The position numbers and the translations under genes were made by a program. A DNA stretch of 40,020 bases, from the IMG/VR virus record IMGVR_UViG_3300047169_000054, positions 1 through 40,020 of that record, one strand, 5' to 3'. Positions 1 to 8,764 of this stretch are shown piece after piece; the stretch's first letter is position 1; the number at the start of each line of letters is the position of its first letter. Source of the stretch: a virus. A model generated the notes under the pieces. It searched no databases, was not told the DNA's origin, and was given only the letters and a program-made list of their open reading frames with translations.

Positions 1-559
1 TGGCCTTGTTGTACTCAGCGCCGAATTTGAAGTCGCTGACGTAGGCCTGGAAGGTGAAGGTCGAGCCATCGGTGGTGGTGATCTTCCAGTAGTTCAGCGC
101 GGCCGATCCGCTGGTGGCAATGTTTGAGAGCAGCCCCTGCGTGGGCACGTCGTTGGGGTTCAGCACGCCGTCAAAGCTGACGTCGGAGCCATCGACCGTG
201 GTCTTCATCCACTCTTTAAAAATTGAGGGCGAGTCGAGGTTGGTGATCTCGTCGAAGTCGGCCTTCAGGCCATTGAAGTTGAACTTCTTCAACTGCCCCA
301 GGTTGGTGTAGCTGGCGCCGGCCGTGCCGCCGTTGGCCAGGTGCGAGCCGTAGCCGGGATAGGCCACGGTGGTGCCGAAGATGGGGAAGAGCAGGAAGAG
401 CGCAGCCAGCCACTTGAGAACGATGGCAAAGCCCACTTTCAGGAAGCCCAGCCCCACAGCCTTGAGTTTGAGCGCGGCGAGGGCCAGTGCGGCGGTGAGC
501 AGCAGCCCCAGCGGGTGCAGCACGAGAGCAAGAACGACAAAGAACGTTGCGATAAACAT
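1..559 (-). CDS. major tail tube protein with hydrophobic N-terminal extension, 3' end cut by window edge
   Basis: Forms the tail tube of the siphovirus tail. The frame is open from ATG at 559 (AGGAG nine bases upstream) to base 1, giving 186 codons and no stop. From about residue 69 (AYPGYGSHLANGG...) it reads like TP901-1-type tail tubes: a start of the form 'yGs.L..gg', then FNFNGLKADFDEITNLDSPS, then DVSFDGVLNP. The last visible residues are KFGAEYNKA. The C terminus is most likely the nine codons at 39990-40020. Residues 1-66 are very hydrophobic (about two membrane-length stretches), which is abnormal for a tube protein. An internal GTG at 367 would start the ordinary tube domain but has no ribosome site. 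Either the extension is real or a lost indel has fused a small membrane protein to the tube. The family call is confident; the start is not. Confidence 0.8.
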   Translation of the reverse strand, partial: MFIATFFVVLALVLHPLGLLLTAALALAALKLKAVGLGFLKVGFAIVLKWLAALFLLFPIFGTTVAYPGYGSHLANGGTAGASYTNLGQLKKFNFNGLKADFDEITNLDSPSIFKEWMKTTVDGSDVSFDGVLNPNDVPTQGLLSNIATSGSAALNYWKITTTDGSTFTFQAYVSDFKFGAEYNKA

Positions 560-606
560 CGGGTTGTCTCCTGAGTGAAGTTGCGAAAAGAAGTTGCGAA
601 AAAGTT

Positions 607-1357
607 TTAAGGCTCAAGCGCGATGAGGGTGGTGCCCGTGAGCGTGGTCAAAAGAGTCACGGGCAGGCTGATGGAAGACGGGCAGGTCGATATGCCGGTG
701 CCGTCTGTGCCGTAACGGATGCTGTTTTTGTTCATCGCGAGAAGTCCGTTGGTGGAGGCGCCATCGGTGATCATGAGGGCGGCGGTGCCTCCGCTCTGCA
801 CATGCCCCACCCAATATTGCGTGCCGGCCGTAAGCGTGTATTGCGTGGCGGAGGCGGATTGCGCGCCCGTGCCATTGACCGCGGTGTTCGCCGACCAGAG
901 CAGGGAAGAGCCGGCGGCGTTCCAGATGCAAAAGTACATCGTCGAAGTGGTGCCGGCGCTGCTGACGCTGACGGTGGCGTGGCCCACAGGAAACGACTGC
1001 GGCGCCGTGAACTGGCGAACGTAAAGCACGCCATTCGCCGGCGTGGCCGTGGCGGTGGTAGTAGGCGAACTCGATGGGCGCGCCGGTGGTGTAAAACCCG
1101 CCCACGCCCACGGTGGAGCTGGAAACGGGCAGATCGGCCGCCACCAGCGCGCGGAAGCTGTGCGCGGCGGCGCTGCCGGAGGTGGGCCCGCCATCGAAGG
1201 TGTTGGCCGCCGCGGTGGCCGAGCCGGTGCCTCCGTTGGCCACGGGAAGCACGTTGATCACCTGCGTGGTCAGGTCCACCTGCGTGACGGCCGCCATGGC
1301 CACCACGCAAAGCACCAGGACCAGCAGAGTGAGCGCCGCTGTCTTTCTGGGAATCAT
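607..1357 (-). CDS. exported tail-fibre-like protein, reading frame disrupted
   Basis: Starts with a clear Sec signal peptide (MIPRKTAALTLLVLVLCVVAMA). This is followed by the phage-fibre motif LPVANGGTGSATAAANTF and then SFRALVAADLPVSSST, which is common in phage tail fibres. The first frame is convincing to about base 1065 (GAPIEFAYY). The second frame continues with TATATPANGVLYVRQFTAPQSF to the stop at 607. Joining them needs a +1 shift near 1045-1070, so the gene is frameshifted by mutation or sequence error. No good ribosome site precedes the ATG; only an A-rich stretch is seen. A repeat lies just upstream (1376-1408). The protein may decorate the virion or be secreted. Function is not known. 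Confidence 0.6.
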
Positions 1358-1375
1358 TTTTTGTTTTTTTGTTTT

Positions 1376-1408
1376 GCCGAAAGCCGAAAGCTGATGGCCG
1401 ACAGCTTC
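1376..1408. repeat. AGCT-type degenerate intergenic repeat
   Basis: Minus strand shows AGCTGTCGGCCATCAGCTTTCGGCTTTCGG directly after the stop of the gene ending at 1413. The units are AGCT/CAGC words spaced 6-8 bases apart, like those at 8514-8548, 28383-28412 and 39959-39989. Confidence 0.6.
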
Positions 1409-1412
1409 GTTT

Positions 1413-1675
1413 TTAGTACCAGAGGCAGTTAAGCTTGGCGCCGCTGGCCGGAGCGGTGAGATAGGTGATGGTGGCTCCGGAGATGGTGTAGTCATTGCCT
1501 GCGCCCTGCTGCTGCTGAATGCCGTTGAGGAAGCAGTTCACGTTGCTGGCGGCCGCGGGCGTGGGCGAGAGCGTAAACGTGGTGTTCGAGCCGTTGATGG
1601 ATCCAGAAGGCGCGCGCCGAAGAAGCACAGCGCGAAGGTGATGCCGAGAACGGCCGCGAGAACGATGTCTTTCAT
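1413..1675 (-). CDS. small exported beta-domain protein, reading frame disrupted
   Basis: ATG at 1675 opens a signal-peptide-like segment (MKDIVLAAVLGITFALCFFGA). That frame soon loses sense and stops. A -1 shift near 1600-1625 joins it to PSGSINGSNTTFTLSPTP...NDYTISGATITYLTAPASGAKLNCLWY, ending at 1413. The C-terminal part is a small beta domain of the 'NG..q..g.DYT.sG.tItf..aP' kind, common in phage tail and fibre proteins. It is a paralogue of the C terminus of the tail terminator encoded just upstream. Whether the frame break is natural or an assembly error cannot be told from one sequence. Confidence 0.55.
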
Positions 1676-1704
1676 TGGATGGATGCCCCTTTGTCGAAAT
1701 TGAA

Positions 1705-2358
1705 TTACTGGAAGAGCTGCAAGCTGTCGCCGCTGCCGGGAGCGGTGGCGAAGGTGATGGTGACTCCGGAAACGGTGTAGTCGCCGCCCGCACGCTGCGC
1801 CTGGATTTCTCCATTGCGGGCGAGGATGGCGCTGGCGCTGACCGCCACCGGCGCGGTGAATACGCGGTTTCCGCCGCCGGGCGCGGGCGTGAGTTGATAG
1901 AGCGTCACGCTGCCACCGGGGGCCGGGCCGGGGATGCCGGTTTCGGTATAGAACGCGCGCAGCCGCAGAATGCTGCGGTAGAGATAGCTGGAGTCGCCTT
2001 CTTCATAGCCCGCGTCGAACTCTTCCACCACTGCCACAAACTGAATCTGCGTGCCCTCCGCCATGGTGTCGGCATAGTTGGCGAGCACGGTGCGAACCGC
2101 GGTGGTGATGCCTTGCGCGGTGATCGCGTCGTTGGCGTAAGCGTCGAATTGGATCTCCCCATCGATGAGGGCGCTGACGCCATCCAGGGTTTGCCCCGCC
2201 GGCAGCGTGTTGACCTTGTGCAGCACCAGGAAGGGAACCGGGGGCTGCTTGGGCGCGGCGCTGAAATAAATAGCCGGGCCGCCATCGCCGGCGGTGCCGA
2301 GGAGCGCAGTGACGCTCGAAAGCGACGCCAGGTATTGATAAAGGCCGGGAAGCAGCAT
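1705..2358 (-). CDS. tail terminator (DUF3168-like) with extra C-terminal beta domain
   Basis: Caps the tail tube and joins it to the head in long-tailed phages. Residues 1-142 have the DUF3168 layout: short helical start (LYQYLASLSSVTALLG), PVPFLVLHKVNTLPAGQTLDG, EIQFDAYANDAITAQGI and a closing strand YRSILRLRAFYTETG. Residues about 150-217 are an added domain (NRVFTAPVAV...GDYTVSGVTITFATAPGSGDSLQLFQ). It is related to the downstream gene ending at 1413 and to a widespread phage fibre domain. The total of 217 residues exceeds the usual 120-150 because of this domain. Position just before the tail tube fits. The added domain may be surface exposed at the neck; this is inference. Confidence 0.75.
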   Translation of the reverse strand: MLLPGLYQYLASLSSVTALLGTAGDGGPAIYFSAAPKQPPVPFLVLHKVNTLPAGQTLDGVSALIDGEIQFDAYANDAITAQGITTAVRTVLANYADTMAEGTQIQFVAVVEEFDAGYEEGDSSYLYRSILRLRAFYTETGIPGPAPGGSVTLYQLTPAPGGGNRVFTAPVAVSASAILARNGEIQAQRAGGDYTVSGVTITFATAPGSGDSLQLFQ

Positions 2359-2394
2359 GGCATGGGGTTTTCTAGTTTTATGTTTTCTTGTTTT

Positions 2395-5300
2395 TTACGG
2401 CAGCCACTCGCAATAGCTGCCGGGCTCGATCACGGCGGCATCGGCCACGGCTCCGGTTTCCACATAGAGCGTGACGGTGAAGGGGCTGGAAAGGCCCTTC
2501 ACCAGAAAATCAATTTCAAAGCGGTAGGGCGTGTTGATGGCTCCGGGCGCAGTGGCAGCGGTGACGGCCGTGACGGTGCTGGTGGCCCAGACGGTGTAGG
2601 AGGGCGCGGCGGCCGGAGCGGCGGATCCGTTCCAGATGGCGGCGTTCACCCAGGCGTCAGTGGTGGCGACGCCAGTGCCCATGCCGAAGGTGACGGTGCT
2701 AACGCCGGTCGCCTGCTCCCAGATGCCCACGCAGCGGCCCCGCGCGGTTTGCGCCGAGGGCGTGGCCGGCAGCGCCAGGCCGGTGGTGGTGAAGGTGGTG
2801 GTGCTCACGCTGGTGGCCGTGACCAGCGAGACACCGTTCACGCCATAAAGCACTTCCGTGCCGATGAGCGTGGTGCCGTTGTCGGTCAGCGAGCTGGCGA
2901 TGCCCTGGTTGGCGCTGGAGCTGCCCGACTTGAGAAGCACGTTTTGCGTGACCTGGCTGGGCGCGGTGATGGCGGCGCCGGGCCCGCCGTTGCAAGCCCC
3001 CGCGGACGTTGCGCCGCTGTCGTAAACCACCACGGAGTTGGCCGCGTTCCAGTGGCCTTTGACGGTACAGACGGCCAGGTTGGCCACGCTGGTGAGCGTG
3101 CCAAAGCCGTTGGTATAAGCCGCGTTCCAGGAGATGGTCGAGGTGCTGCCCGAATTGTTGGTCAGCTCGAAGCTGACTTCCTCGTTATCCACGCAGCCGG
3201 TGGGCGCGCCCAGCGTAAGCGTGGCGTTGGTCACACTCTCGCGGTGCATCAGGCCCGCGGTGCAGTCGACGGTGGTCTGGTTCGCGCTCATGGCATCGGG
3301 CACGTTGCCAAAGCCGCCGTTAAAGCTGCCGGCCGCGGCCTTGTACATGCCGTTGCCCAGCACGAAATCGGAGCGCGTGCCTTTGTCGACGTAGACCAAA
3401 TCGCCATTGGCGGTGGGCGGCACGCCGTTCGGAAAGAGCACGTCGTTTGAAGTGCAATTCGCGCCGTTGTACCAGTCCTGGTTGATGCGGGAGAATTGCC
3501 CGCCGATGTGTTGCGAGCCGGTGCAGCGGCCGAGGTTCGAACCGAGAAAGGAATCGAGGCGCAGGCCCACGCCCATGGCAGCCTGCTGGTTGATCGCCGC
3601 CTCGCCGACGTTCATGGCGATGTTTTCATATTTGGGCGAGAGCACCTGCGCGCCGGGGTGGTCGTAGCTGAAAAACCAACCCGTCGCAAAGTCGCGGCAC
3701 TCAGGCTTGAAGTATTGCCCGTTGCCGGGAGCGGCCGGCGAGTTGGGATTGTTCGATTCCCAGATGCAGAATGAAGGCCCCTGCGAGGTTTGATTGATGG
3801 CCTGGCTGCCGCTGAAGGCTCCGCCCTGGAATTGCGGGTTGGAAACGTTATCGAGCATGCGCACGCCATTGCGGCAGCCGGCGCCCTGGGGATTTTCCAC
3901 CCAGAAGATTTGCGCGCTGTCGGCGGCATAGCAGTCGCCATCGGAAAAGTTTTCGGCCTGGGTGTCGCGCAGCGTGAAGTGGTCGCTATTCACACCCACG
4001 GAGCTTCCGCCATCGAGAAAGAAGCCGCCGGGCGATTGACCGATCAGGTCGCCCACGGCCAGGTTGCGCGCGCCGCCGCCTTCGACATTCTTCCAGCGCG
4101 CGGCCCAATCGCGGGAGAACACCACAATTTCGGACGGAGGCTGCGGACCCGTCCAGCCGCGGGCATAGGTAGTGGCGGCGGTGCCGGGAATCACGGTGCC
4201 CAGGGCCTGCGCGCCGGCGTTGCCGCTAGTGCCTTCCCCCGCGCCCAAGAGGTACACATTGTTTTGCGCGATGAGGGCGCCGCCGTTAAAGAAGTAGCGC
4301 CCGGTGGGCACAGGGGTGCCGGTGGTGCCATCGACGGGCGGAAAGTAAATGGAGCAGCCGGGATTCTGCTTGATGGTGTTGGTACTCGGGCAAGCGGCCA
4401 GCGCGCTGGCGAAGGCCGCGGAATTGTCGGTGCCCTCGGCGCCGTTGGTCACGTTGCCGCTGACGGCGTTGGGAATCACATCGGCAATGCCCACGCTGGT
4501 GGTGGAGGTAAACGACGTGATGGTGGAAAGCCACTCCGCCACATAGGGCGGATACATGCCCAGCAGATACGACGGCGCCACAGTGAGGGCGACGGTGGCG
4601 GAGGAGTCGCAAATGTTGAGCGTGGCATGAATGCCGGTCGAGGCGGAGCAGATGCTGGAAGGCTGCAGCATTTCTCCGCCAAACTGATACGTAAAGGTGC
4701 CTTGCGCGCTGGCGCCGCCCCCGGAGAGCGTGCCCGTGGGCACGGCCGTGGGCAGCGCAGTGTAGTAGCCGGGGTTCAGGATCTGCACGCCGGTGAGCGT
4801 GCCATGCGTGGTATCGCCGGCAGTGCCGCTCGATGTAATGAGCGGCGCGGCCACCAGGCCGTTGACGCCGCCGCCGCTCGAAGCGATCGTCGGCAGGCCG
4901 CAGGAGCTGCCGTTGTTGGTGATGGTGATTTTCGAAACGGAAATATTGGGCGAGGTGCCGGTGGTGGCAAGCGTGGCCGTGACGCCGGAGCAGCTATCGC
5001 CACTGATGGTGATGCTGGTCGGGGCCACCGTACACGCGCCCGCGTTAGTGATGTTCGCCCAGGCGACATAGCCGCCGGTGGCGCCGAGGCCACCGACCGT
5101 AACGGTGGCCGTGGGCGTGGTGGAGCAGGTGCCGCCATTGAAGGTGAGCTGCGGCGTGGTATAGCCCGTGCCCGCGCCGGTGATGACGGTGCCGCTCACA
5201 AACGTGGGGTCGATGACATAGACGCGGTAGCCTTGCGTGCCGGTGGGGCTATTGCCGTTCGAGCCTGGCGTGGGCGCGGCGGCCGTGGTGACTTTCTGGT

Positions 5301-5809
5301 TGGCGGTGACGGTGATGCAGCTTTCCGGGCTGGGCAGCGATTCTCCGTTGAGAATGGTGCCATTGTCGTAAGTGATGGTTTCGACAAAGCAGAGAAAGTT
5401 CGCAAGCTGGGAGCCGCCGCTGGCCGCGGTGAGTGCGGGCATGGCCGCGGGCGCCACCAGAAATGGCGAGATATTTATTGACGCTGCCGGTGCAGCCAGT
5501 GCCGCCGGTGCAATCGCCGGCGGCAAACTTGGTGGTGGAGCTGCCGGCCACGGTGATGGTGGTGGGGCTGCCGCTCGCGCCCATGCTGGCGAAGGCCTGG
5601 GCATCGCCACGGCCGCCATAGGCGACGATATCGAGCCAGGGATCCGGACCGGTGTGATAGAAGTCGCCCGGCGGCGTGATGAAGGTTCCCCCCAGGCCAC
5701 GAGTGGAGCTGGTGGCGGGCGGCTGCTGCGCCGCGGCCAGCGCGCCCAACGCGAGAACGAGCAGCGAAGACGCAAGTAATTTTCGGATCATATTTAAGAC
5801 ACCACCCAT
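2395..5809 (-). CDS. large exported beta-helix (pectate-lyase-like) protein, reading frame disrupted near 5460
   Basis: ATG at 5809 with AAGGA six bases upstream starts a Sec signal peptide (MIRKLLASSLLVLALGALAAAQ). Next comes DPWLDIVAYGGRGD, the usual opening of pectate-lyase-3 or rhamnogalacturonase-type beta-helices. This frame holds to about 5480 (SVNKYLAIS). The sense then continues in the +1 frame (VAPAAMPALTAASGG) for about 1,020 residues to 2395. The long part contains glycine/serine-rich repeats, a conserved helix-domain segment (GTDNSAAFASALAACP, then YFPPVDG, then ARWKNVEGGGARNLAVGD) and a beta-rich C terminus. Such domains cleave or bind polysaccharide in tailspikes, but no catalytic residues can be assigned. 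A leader on a tailspike-like protein is odd: it may be secreted rather than built into the virion. One indel must be assumed. Confidence 0.65.
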
Positions 5810-5829
5810 GTTTTTTCCTTCCCGCTGCC

Positions 5830-6663
5830 TTAGTTTCCGCTGACTGCCACCGATGCGCCGGTGGCGCTGGCGATCACATAGGCGAGGTTGGTGTTTGAAG
5901 CCTGGTAACAAATGGAGTCGCCGGCGGCGAGCGGATAGCCGGTGGACGTGGTGACGCCGCTGGGCCCCACATAAACGGTGATGGAGTTGGTGGGCAGGGC
6001 CTTCACGCAAAAACCATGCACGGTATTGGTGGCCAGCACCACTGCGGATGCGGTGACCGCCTGCTGGAAGGCGACGACGGAAGAGAAACCAGCGGGCTGG
6101 GTGAGCCAGGGCGTGGTGTTTTGCGTGTTGCCGGGCTGCACCGTCCAGGTTCCGTTTTGCGAGACCGGTTGCGAGCTGGGGAAGTTCTGCACGTTGACGT
6201 TGCTGGAGGTGCCGCCGCCGCCGGCCGCGGGATTATCGGTATAGCCGAAGAGCACCACGGTGACGCTGCCGGTGCCGGTGATGGTGGGCGTGAGGCGCGC
6301 TTGAATGGTGGGCGTGGTGGAGTTGGTGGTGATATACATGCCCGCCGAAGCGCAGGAGCCGATGGTGGCGGCCGCAAGAATTCCTCCCGTGGAAAATGTT
6401 CCGGGGGTGGAGGAGGAATCGAGCGAGAGCGAGCAGGCGCTGACGGTGCCGCTGGGCACGAAGATGACGCGCCAGTAAGTAAGGCCGCTGACGTTGAAGC
6501 CGGCGGTGGAGCTGGAATTGGCGGTGAAGGTCACGCTCAGGCCGAGCTGCCACGGAGTGCCCGGAGTCTGCGAGACCTGCTGCTGGCCATAACCGACCGG
6601 CACCAGGCAGAGCAGGAAAAACAGGAGCAAGCCCAGCAGGGTGATCACGTTTTTATTCTTCAT
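5830..6663 (-). CDS. exported protein of unknown function
   Basis: 277 residues. N terminus MKNKNVITLLGLLLFFLLCLVPVGYG is a textbook signal peptide. The rest is serine/threonine/glycine-rich and strand-forming, with a Gly-rich linker near residue 152 (AAGGGGTSS) and SQPVSQNGTWTVQPG after it. That style is seen in exported or fibre-like phage and soil-bacterial proteins. The intact frame contrasts with its broken neighbours. It lies between the head-closure gene and the large beta-helix gene, which it precedes by 20 bases, so the two are probably co-expressed. Function not recognised. Confidence 0.7.
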   Translation of the reverse strand: MKNKNVITLLGLLLFFLLCLVPVGYGQQQVSQTPGTPWQLGLSVTFTANSSSTAGFNVSGLTYWRVIFVPSGTVSACSLSLDSSSTPGTFSTGGILAAATIGSCASAGMYITTNSTTPTIQARLTPTITGTGSVTVVLFGYTDNPAAGGGGTSSNVNVQNFPSSQPVSQNGTWTVQPGNTQNTTPWLTQPAGFSSVVAFQQAVTASAVVLATNTVHGFCVKALPTNSITVYVGPSGVTTSTGYPLAAGDSICYQASNTNLAYVIASATGASVAVSGN

Positions 6664-6677
6664 AGCGTCCTCGTTCT

Positions 6678-7070
6678 CTAGTTGGAGCCGCCGGCGTTCT
6701 GGCCCATTTCAAAACACAAAATCTTGAGCTGCCACTTCTGCTCGTCGGGATCGTCGATGGTGACGATCTGAAACGTGCGGGTGACGCCGCCGTCGATGTA
6801 CTGGATCTGCATGTTTTCCTGAATGCCCAGGCGGTAGTTGATGACCACCAGGTGCGTAACCTTCTGCGCGATCTGCTGCGGCTTGTCGAGCTCGATGCCG
6901 GCGAGGGCGTAGATGGCCGCCCAGCAACTGAAGGCCGCGGTGTAGCCGGTGCCGCCGGTGCCGTCACTGGCGCGCGCCGCGGGCGAAGCGAAGGTGACCT
7001 GGCGATTCATTTCGCCAGGGCCAGCCATGCGGCCGCCCAAGGGCACGCGCGAACTGAGGCCACGCAGCAT
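6678..7070 (-). CDS. head closure / head-tail adaptor protein (SPP1 gp16-like)
   Basis: Seals the portal-connector channel and links head to tail. The core from residue 15 (MAGPGEMNRQVTFAS) shows the family pattern: N-terminal 'R.tf', a hydrophobic strand SCWAAIYALAGIELDKPQQIAQKVTHLVVINY, then a tip and MQIQYIDGGVTRTFQIVTIDDPDEQKWQLKILCFEMG. Length after that start is 116 residues, normal for the family. ATG at 7028 is therefore more likely than ATG at 7070. It follows the connector gene, with one exported-protein gene inserted between. Confidence 0.75.
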   Translation of the reverse strand: MLRGLSSRVPLGGRMAGPGEMNRQVTFASPAARASDGTGGTGYTAAFSCWAAIYALAGIELDKPQQIAQKVTHLVVINYRLGIQENMQIQYIDGGVTRTFQIVTIDDPDEQKWQLKILCFEMGQNAGGSN

Positions 7071-7119
7071 AAAAGTCAGAAGTTCAAAGTAAAAACAGAT
7101 CCCTCGCGAAAAGCCGCCG

Positions 7120-7554
7120 TCAGTTGGTTTGGAGTACCGCGTATTTGACGGCGACGTTCGAGCAGGTCATGGAAATCGACGTGCCCGAAACCCAGCCGGT
7201 TTGGTACTTCATTTGAATGGCGGCGATGGTGCCCGCGGTCAACGAGTACGCGGTCAGCGAGGTGTCGCTGCGGCCGAGCGCGTCCGGCACGCTGGTGACG
7301 GTGAAGGTGTACGTGCTGCCGCCGCTGTTTTGCACCAGCAACACTTCCCGGCCGGTGGAGACGAAGCTGTTGCCGTTGGTGGTGTCGCAGGCGGTGAAGG
7401 TGAGATTCAACTGGCCGGCGGTGACGGCCACGTTGTTCTGCACCAGCGAAATGGTGGTGAGCGCCGTGGGCGTGGCGAAGGCGGAGGTGACAAACATCAG
7501 CAACGCGGCTGCGAGGCAGGCGATGCGTTTGAAGATCGATGGTTGATTTTTCAT
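7120..7554 (-). CDS. small exported protein of unknown function
   Basis: 144 residues with a good ribosome site (AAGGAG about ten bases before ATG at 7554). N terminus is a signal peptide (MKNQPSIFKRIACLAAALLMFVTSAFA, cleavage likely after AFA). The mature part is beta-rich (ISLVQNNVAVTAGQLNLTFTACDTTNGNSFVSTGREVLLVQNSGG). Here a core of about 115 residues resembles small virion decoration proteins in style (strands plus 'TGREVLLVQN..G'), but I do not recognise a family with certainty. It interrupts the connector and head-closure genes. A Sec leader would send it out of the cytoplasm, which is odd for a head component. Confidence 0.7.
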   Translation of the reverse strand: MKNQPSIFKRIACLAAALLMFVTSAFATPTALTTISLVQNNVAVTAGQLNLTFTACDTTNGNSFVSTGREVLLVQNSGGSTYTFTVTSVPDALGRSDTSLTAYSLTAGTIAAIQMKYQTGWVSGTSISMTCSNVAVKYAVLQTN

Positions 7555-7591
7555 TGGCTGACTTCTCCTTGGAAAGTTTTTTTGAAATCAA

Positions 7592-7615
7592 GTTCCCGGT
7601 TCTCAGTTCTCGGTT
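7592..7615. repeat. GAACTGAGAACCG-type intergenic repeat
   Basis: Minus strand reads ACCGAGAACTGAGAACCGGG directly over the stop codon of the connector gene. It is the same unit as the longer tandem at 39041-39088. Confidence 0.6.
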
Positions 7616-8507
7616 AGCCCCTGGTGGGCGAAAGATCGGGCACGCGCCAGCGCCAGAGCAGGCGCTGCAGCGCCGGGTTTTGCGAGATCGATCCCTGCAC
7701 GTTGTGATCGCGGTTATAGTAGCCATCCCAGATGAGCAGCCGCATGGCCTGGCGCAGCGCGGCGGGGGCGCTTTTGCCGTCATTGCCATAACCCGCGGTG
7801 AAGTGGATCTGCACGGCGTTCGGGACATAGAGCACGGGTGGCCAGGTCTGCCCAGGATTCGGGAAAATTCGTGGGGGCGCGCTGATGTTGTCGTAGACAA
7901 AATCGCCGGTGTCGGGCGGCGGGCCGTTGTTCGTCCAGGTGATGCCGCCATCGGCGGTGGTGCCGCCCACCGTGACATTCCACGCGGGCTGGGTGGGCCC
8001 GGACATCGATGTGTTGCCATCCTGATTTTCGGCCACGCCCGTGACCGTTTGCACTTTTCCGTTCGAGTCTTCAATCTGGTCGCCGAGGAAATATTCATTG
8101 AGCGGCATCCAGTTGAAAAGCGAAGGGTAGAGCGAATCGATGTTGCCGGTGATGCTGTCGCTATAGGTGATTTTGGTGACGTTCTGCAGCGGCGAGCGCA
8201 GCAGCTTGATCATCTGCGAGTAGTTCCACAGCGTGGTGGAGTAGCGCGGCAGCGAGTAGTAGCTGGGCGGATATGCCATCTGGCTCATCACGGTGTCGAC
8301 GAAATAGGGAAAGGAATCGAGCGCCTGAATGTAGCCCTTGTTTACGATCGAACGGCCGGTGAAGCCCTCCACTTCCTCGCGCGCGCTCTGGATCAGATCC
8401 GCGATGTAGGTGTCATCGTTCGACACCGACAGCTTCAGGAAATTCTTCACGTCCGCGACCAGTAAAGGCTCGGCGGCGGGCGCGACGGCTTCGATGAGGT
8501 AGGCCAT
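7614..8507 (-). CDS. head-tail connector protein (gp6-like)
   Basis: Forms the ring that extends the portal. The N terminus is typical: LLVADVKNFLKLSVSNDDTYIADLIQSAREEVEGFTGRS, the helical connector motif of HK97 gp6 and relatives. The C terminus also fits (HFTAGYGNDGKSAPAALRQAMRLLIWDGYYNRD). At 297 residues it is longer than the usual 100-200. The extra 120 or so residues in the middle (from about 125) contain a beta-rich insertion with GTTADGGITWTNNG. A similar ADGGITW-type segment occurs in the tail tip protein at about 29.65 kb. The insertion probably faces outward. Confidence 0.8.
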   Translation of the reverse strand: MAYLIEAVAPAAEPLLVADVKNFLKLSVSNDDTYIADLIQSAREEVEGFTGRSIVNKGYIQALDSFPYFVDTVMSQMAYPPSYYSLPRYSTTLWNYSQMIKLLRSPLQNVTKITYSDSITGNIDSLYPSLFNWMPLNEYFLGDQIEDSNGKVQTVTGVAENQDGNTSMSGPTQPAWNVTVGGTTADGGITWTNNGPPPDTGDFVYDNISAPPRIFPNPGQTWPPVLYVPNAVQIHFTAGYGNDGKSAPAALRQAMRLLIWDGYYNRDHNVQGSISQNPALQRLLWRWRVPDLSPTRG

Positions 8508-8513
8508 GAGAAA

Positions 8514-8548
8514 GAGCTGTCAGCTCTCGGCTGTCAGCTGTCAGCTGG
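8514..8548. repeat. AGCT-type degenerate tandem repeat
   Basis: Minus strand has CAGCTGACAGCTGACAGCC followed by GAGAGCTGACAGCTC between the stop of the 71-residue gene and the connector start. Units of about seven bases (AGCTGAC) recur. The segment can also fold, since CAGCTG and AGCT are self-complementary. Confidence 0.65.
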
Positions 8549-8764
8549 TTAGGAAACCCGGCGTCCACGCGGTTTGGCGGCGGGGGCGGTACGGGCAACG
8601 GCATTCTCGTGCATGCCGGCAAGAGCCGCGGATTCCGGAGCGGAAGAGCGCGGCTGCGGAGAAACTTGTTCCGCGGTGCGGCCAAGGATCATGGCACGGG
8701 CCGGCGCGGGGGCCATGTCGAGCACCTGGCCGGTGGCACGGATGCGAACGCGAATCATGTTCAT
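8549..8764 (-). CDS. small phage protein between capsid and connector
   Basis: 71 residues. The start MIRVRIRATGQVLDMAPAPARAMILGRTAEQV matches a small conserved type often found between capsid and connector genes ('vRilaTG...D..p..A..mI..GtAe'). ATG at 8758 or 8764 could be used. The basic C terminus (AKPRGRRVS) is low complexity. Its role is unknown; the location suggests a head-associated part or a morphogenesis helper. Confidence 0.65.
   Translation of the reverse strand: MNMIRVRIRATGQVLDMAPAPARAMILGRTAEQVSPQPRSSAPESAALAGMHENAVARTAPAAKPRGRRVS

Noticed and set aside
1675-3450. Long plus-strand open frame (591 codons) opposite the terminator and beta-helix genes
   Set aside because: Low-complexity Gly/Ala/His/Arg text, no ribosome site and no family; it is the mirror of GC-rich coding on the other strand.
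3790-5481. Plus-strand open frame of 563 codons
   Set aside because: Same kind of GC-driven shadow opposite the beta-helix gene.
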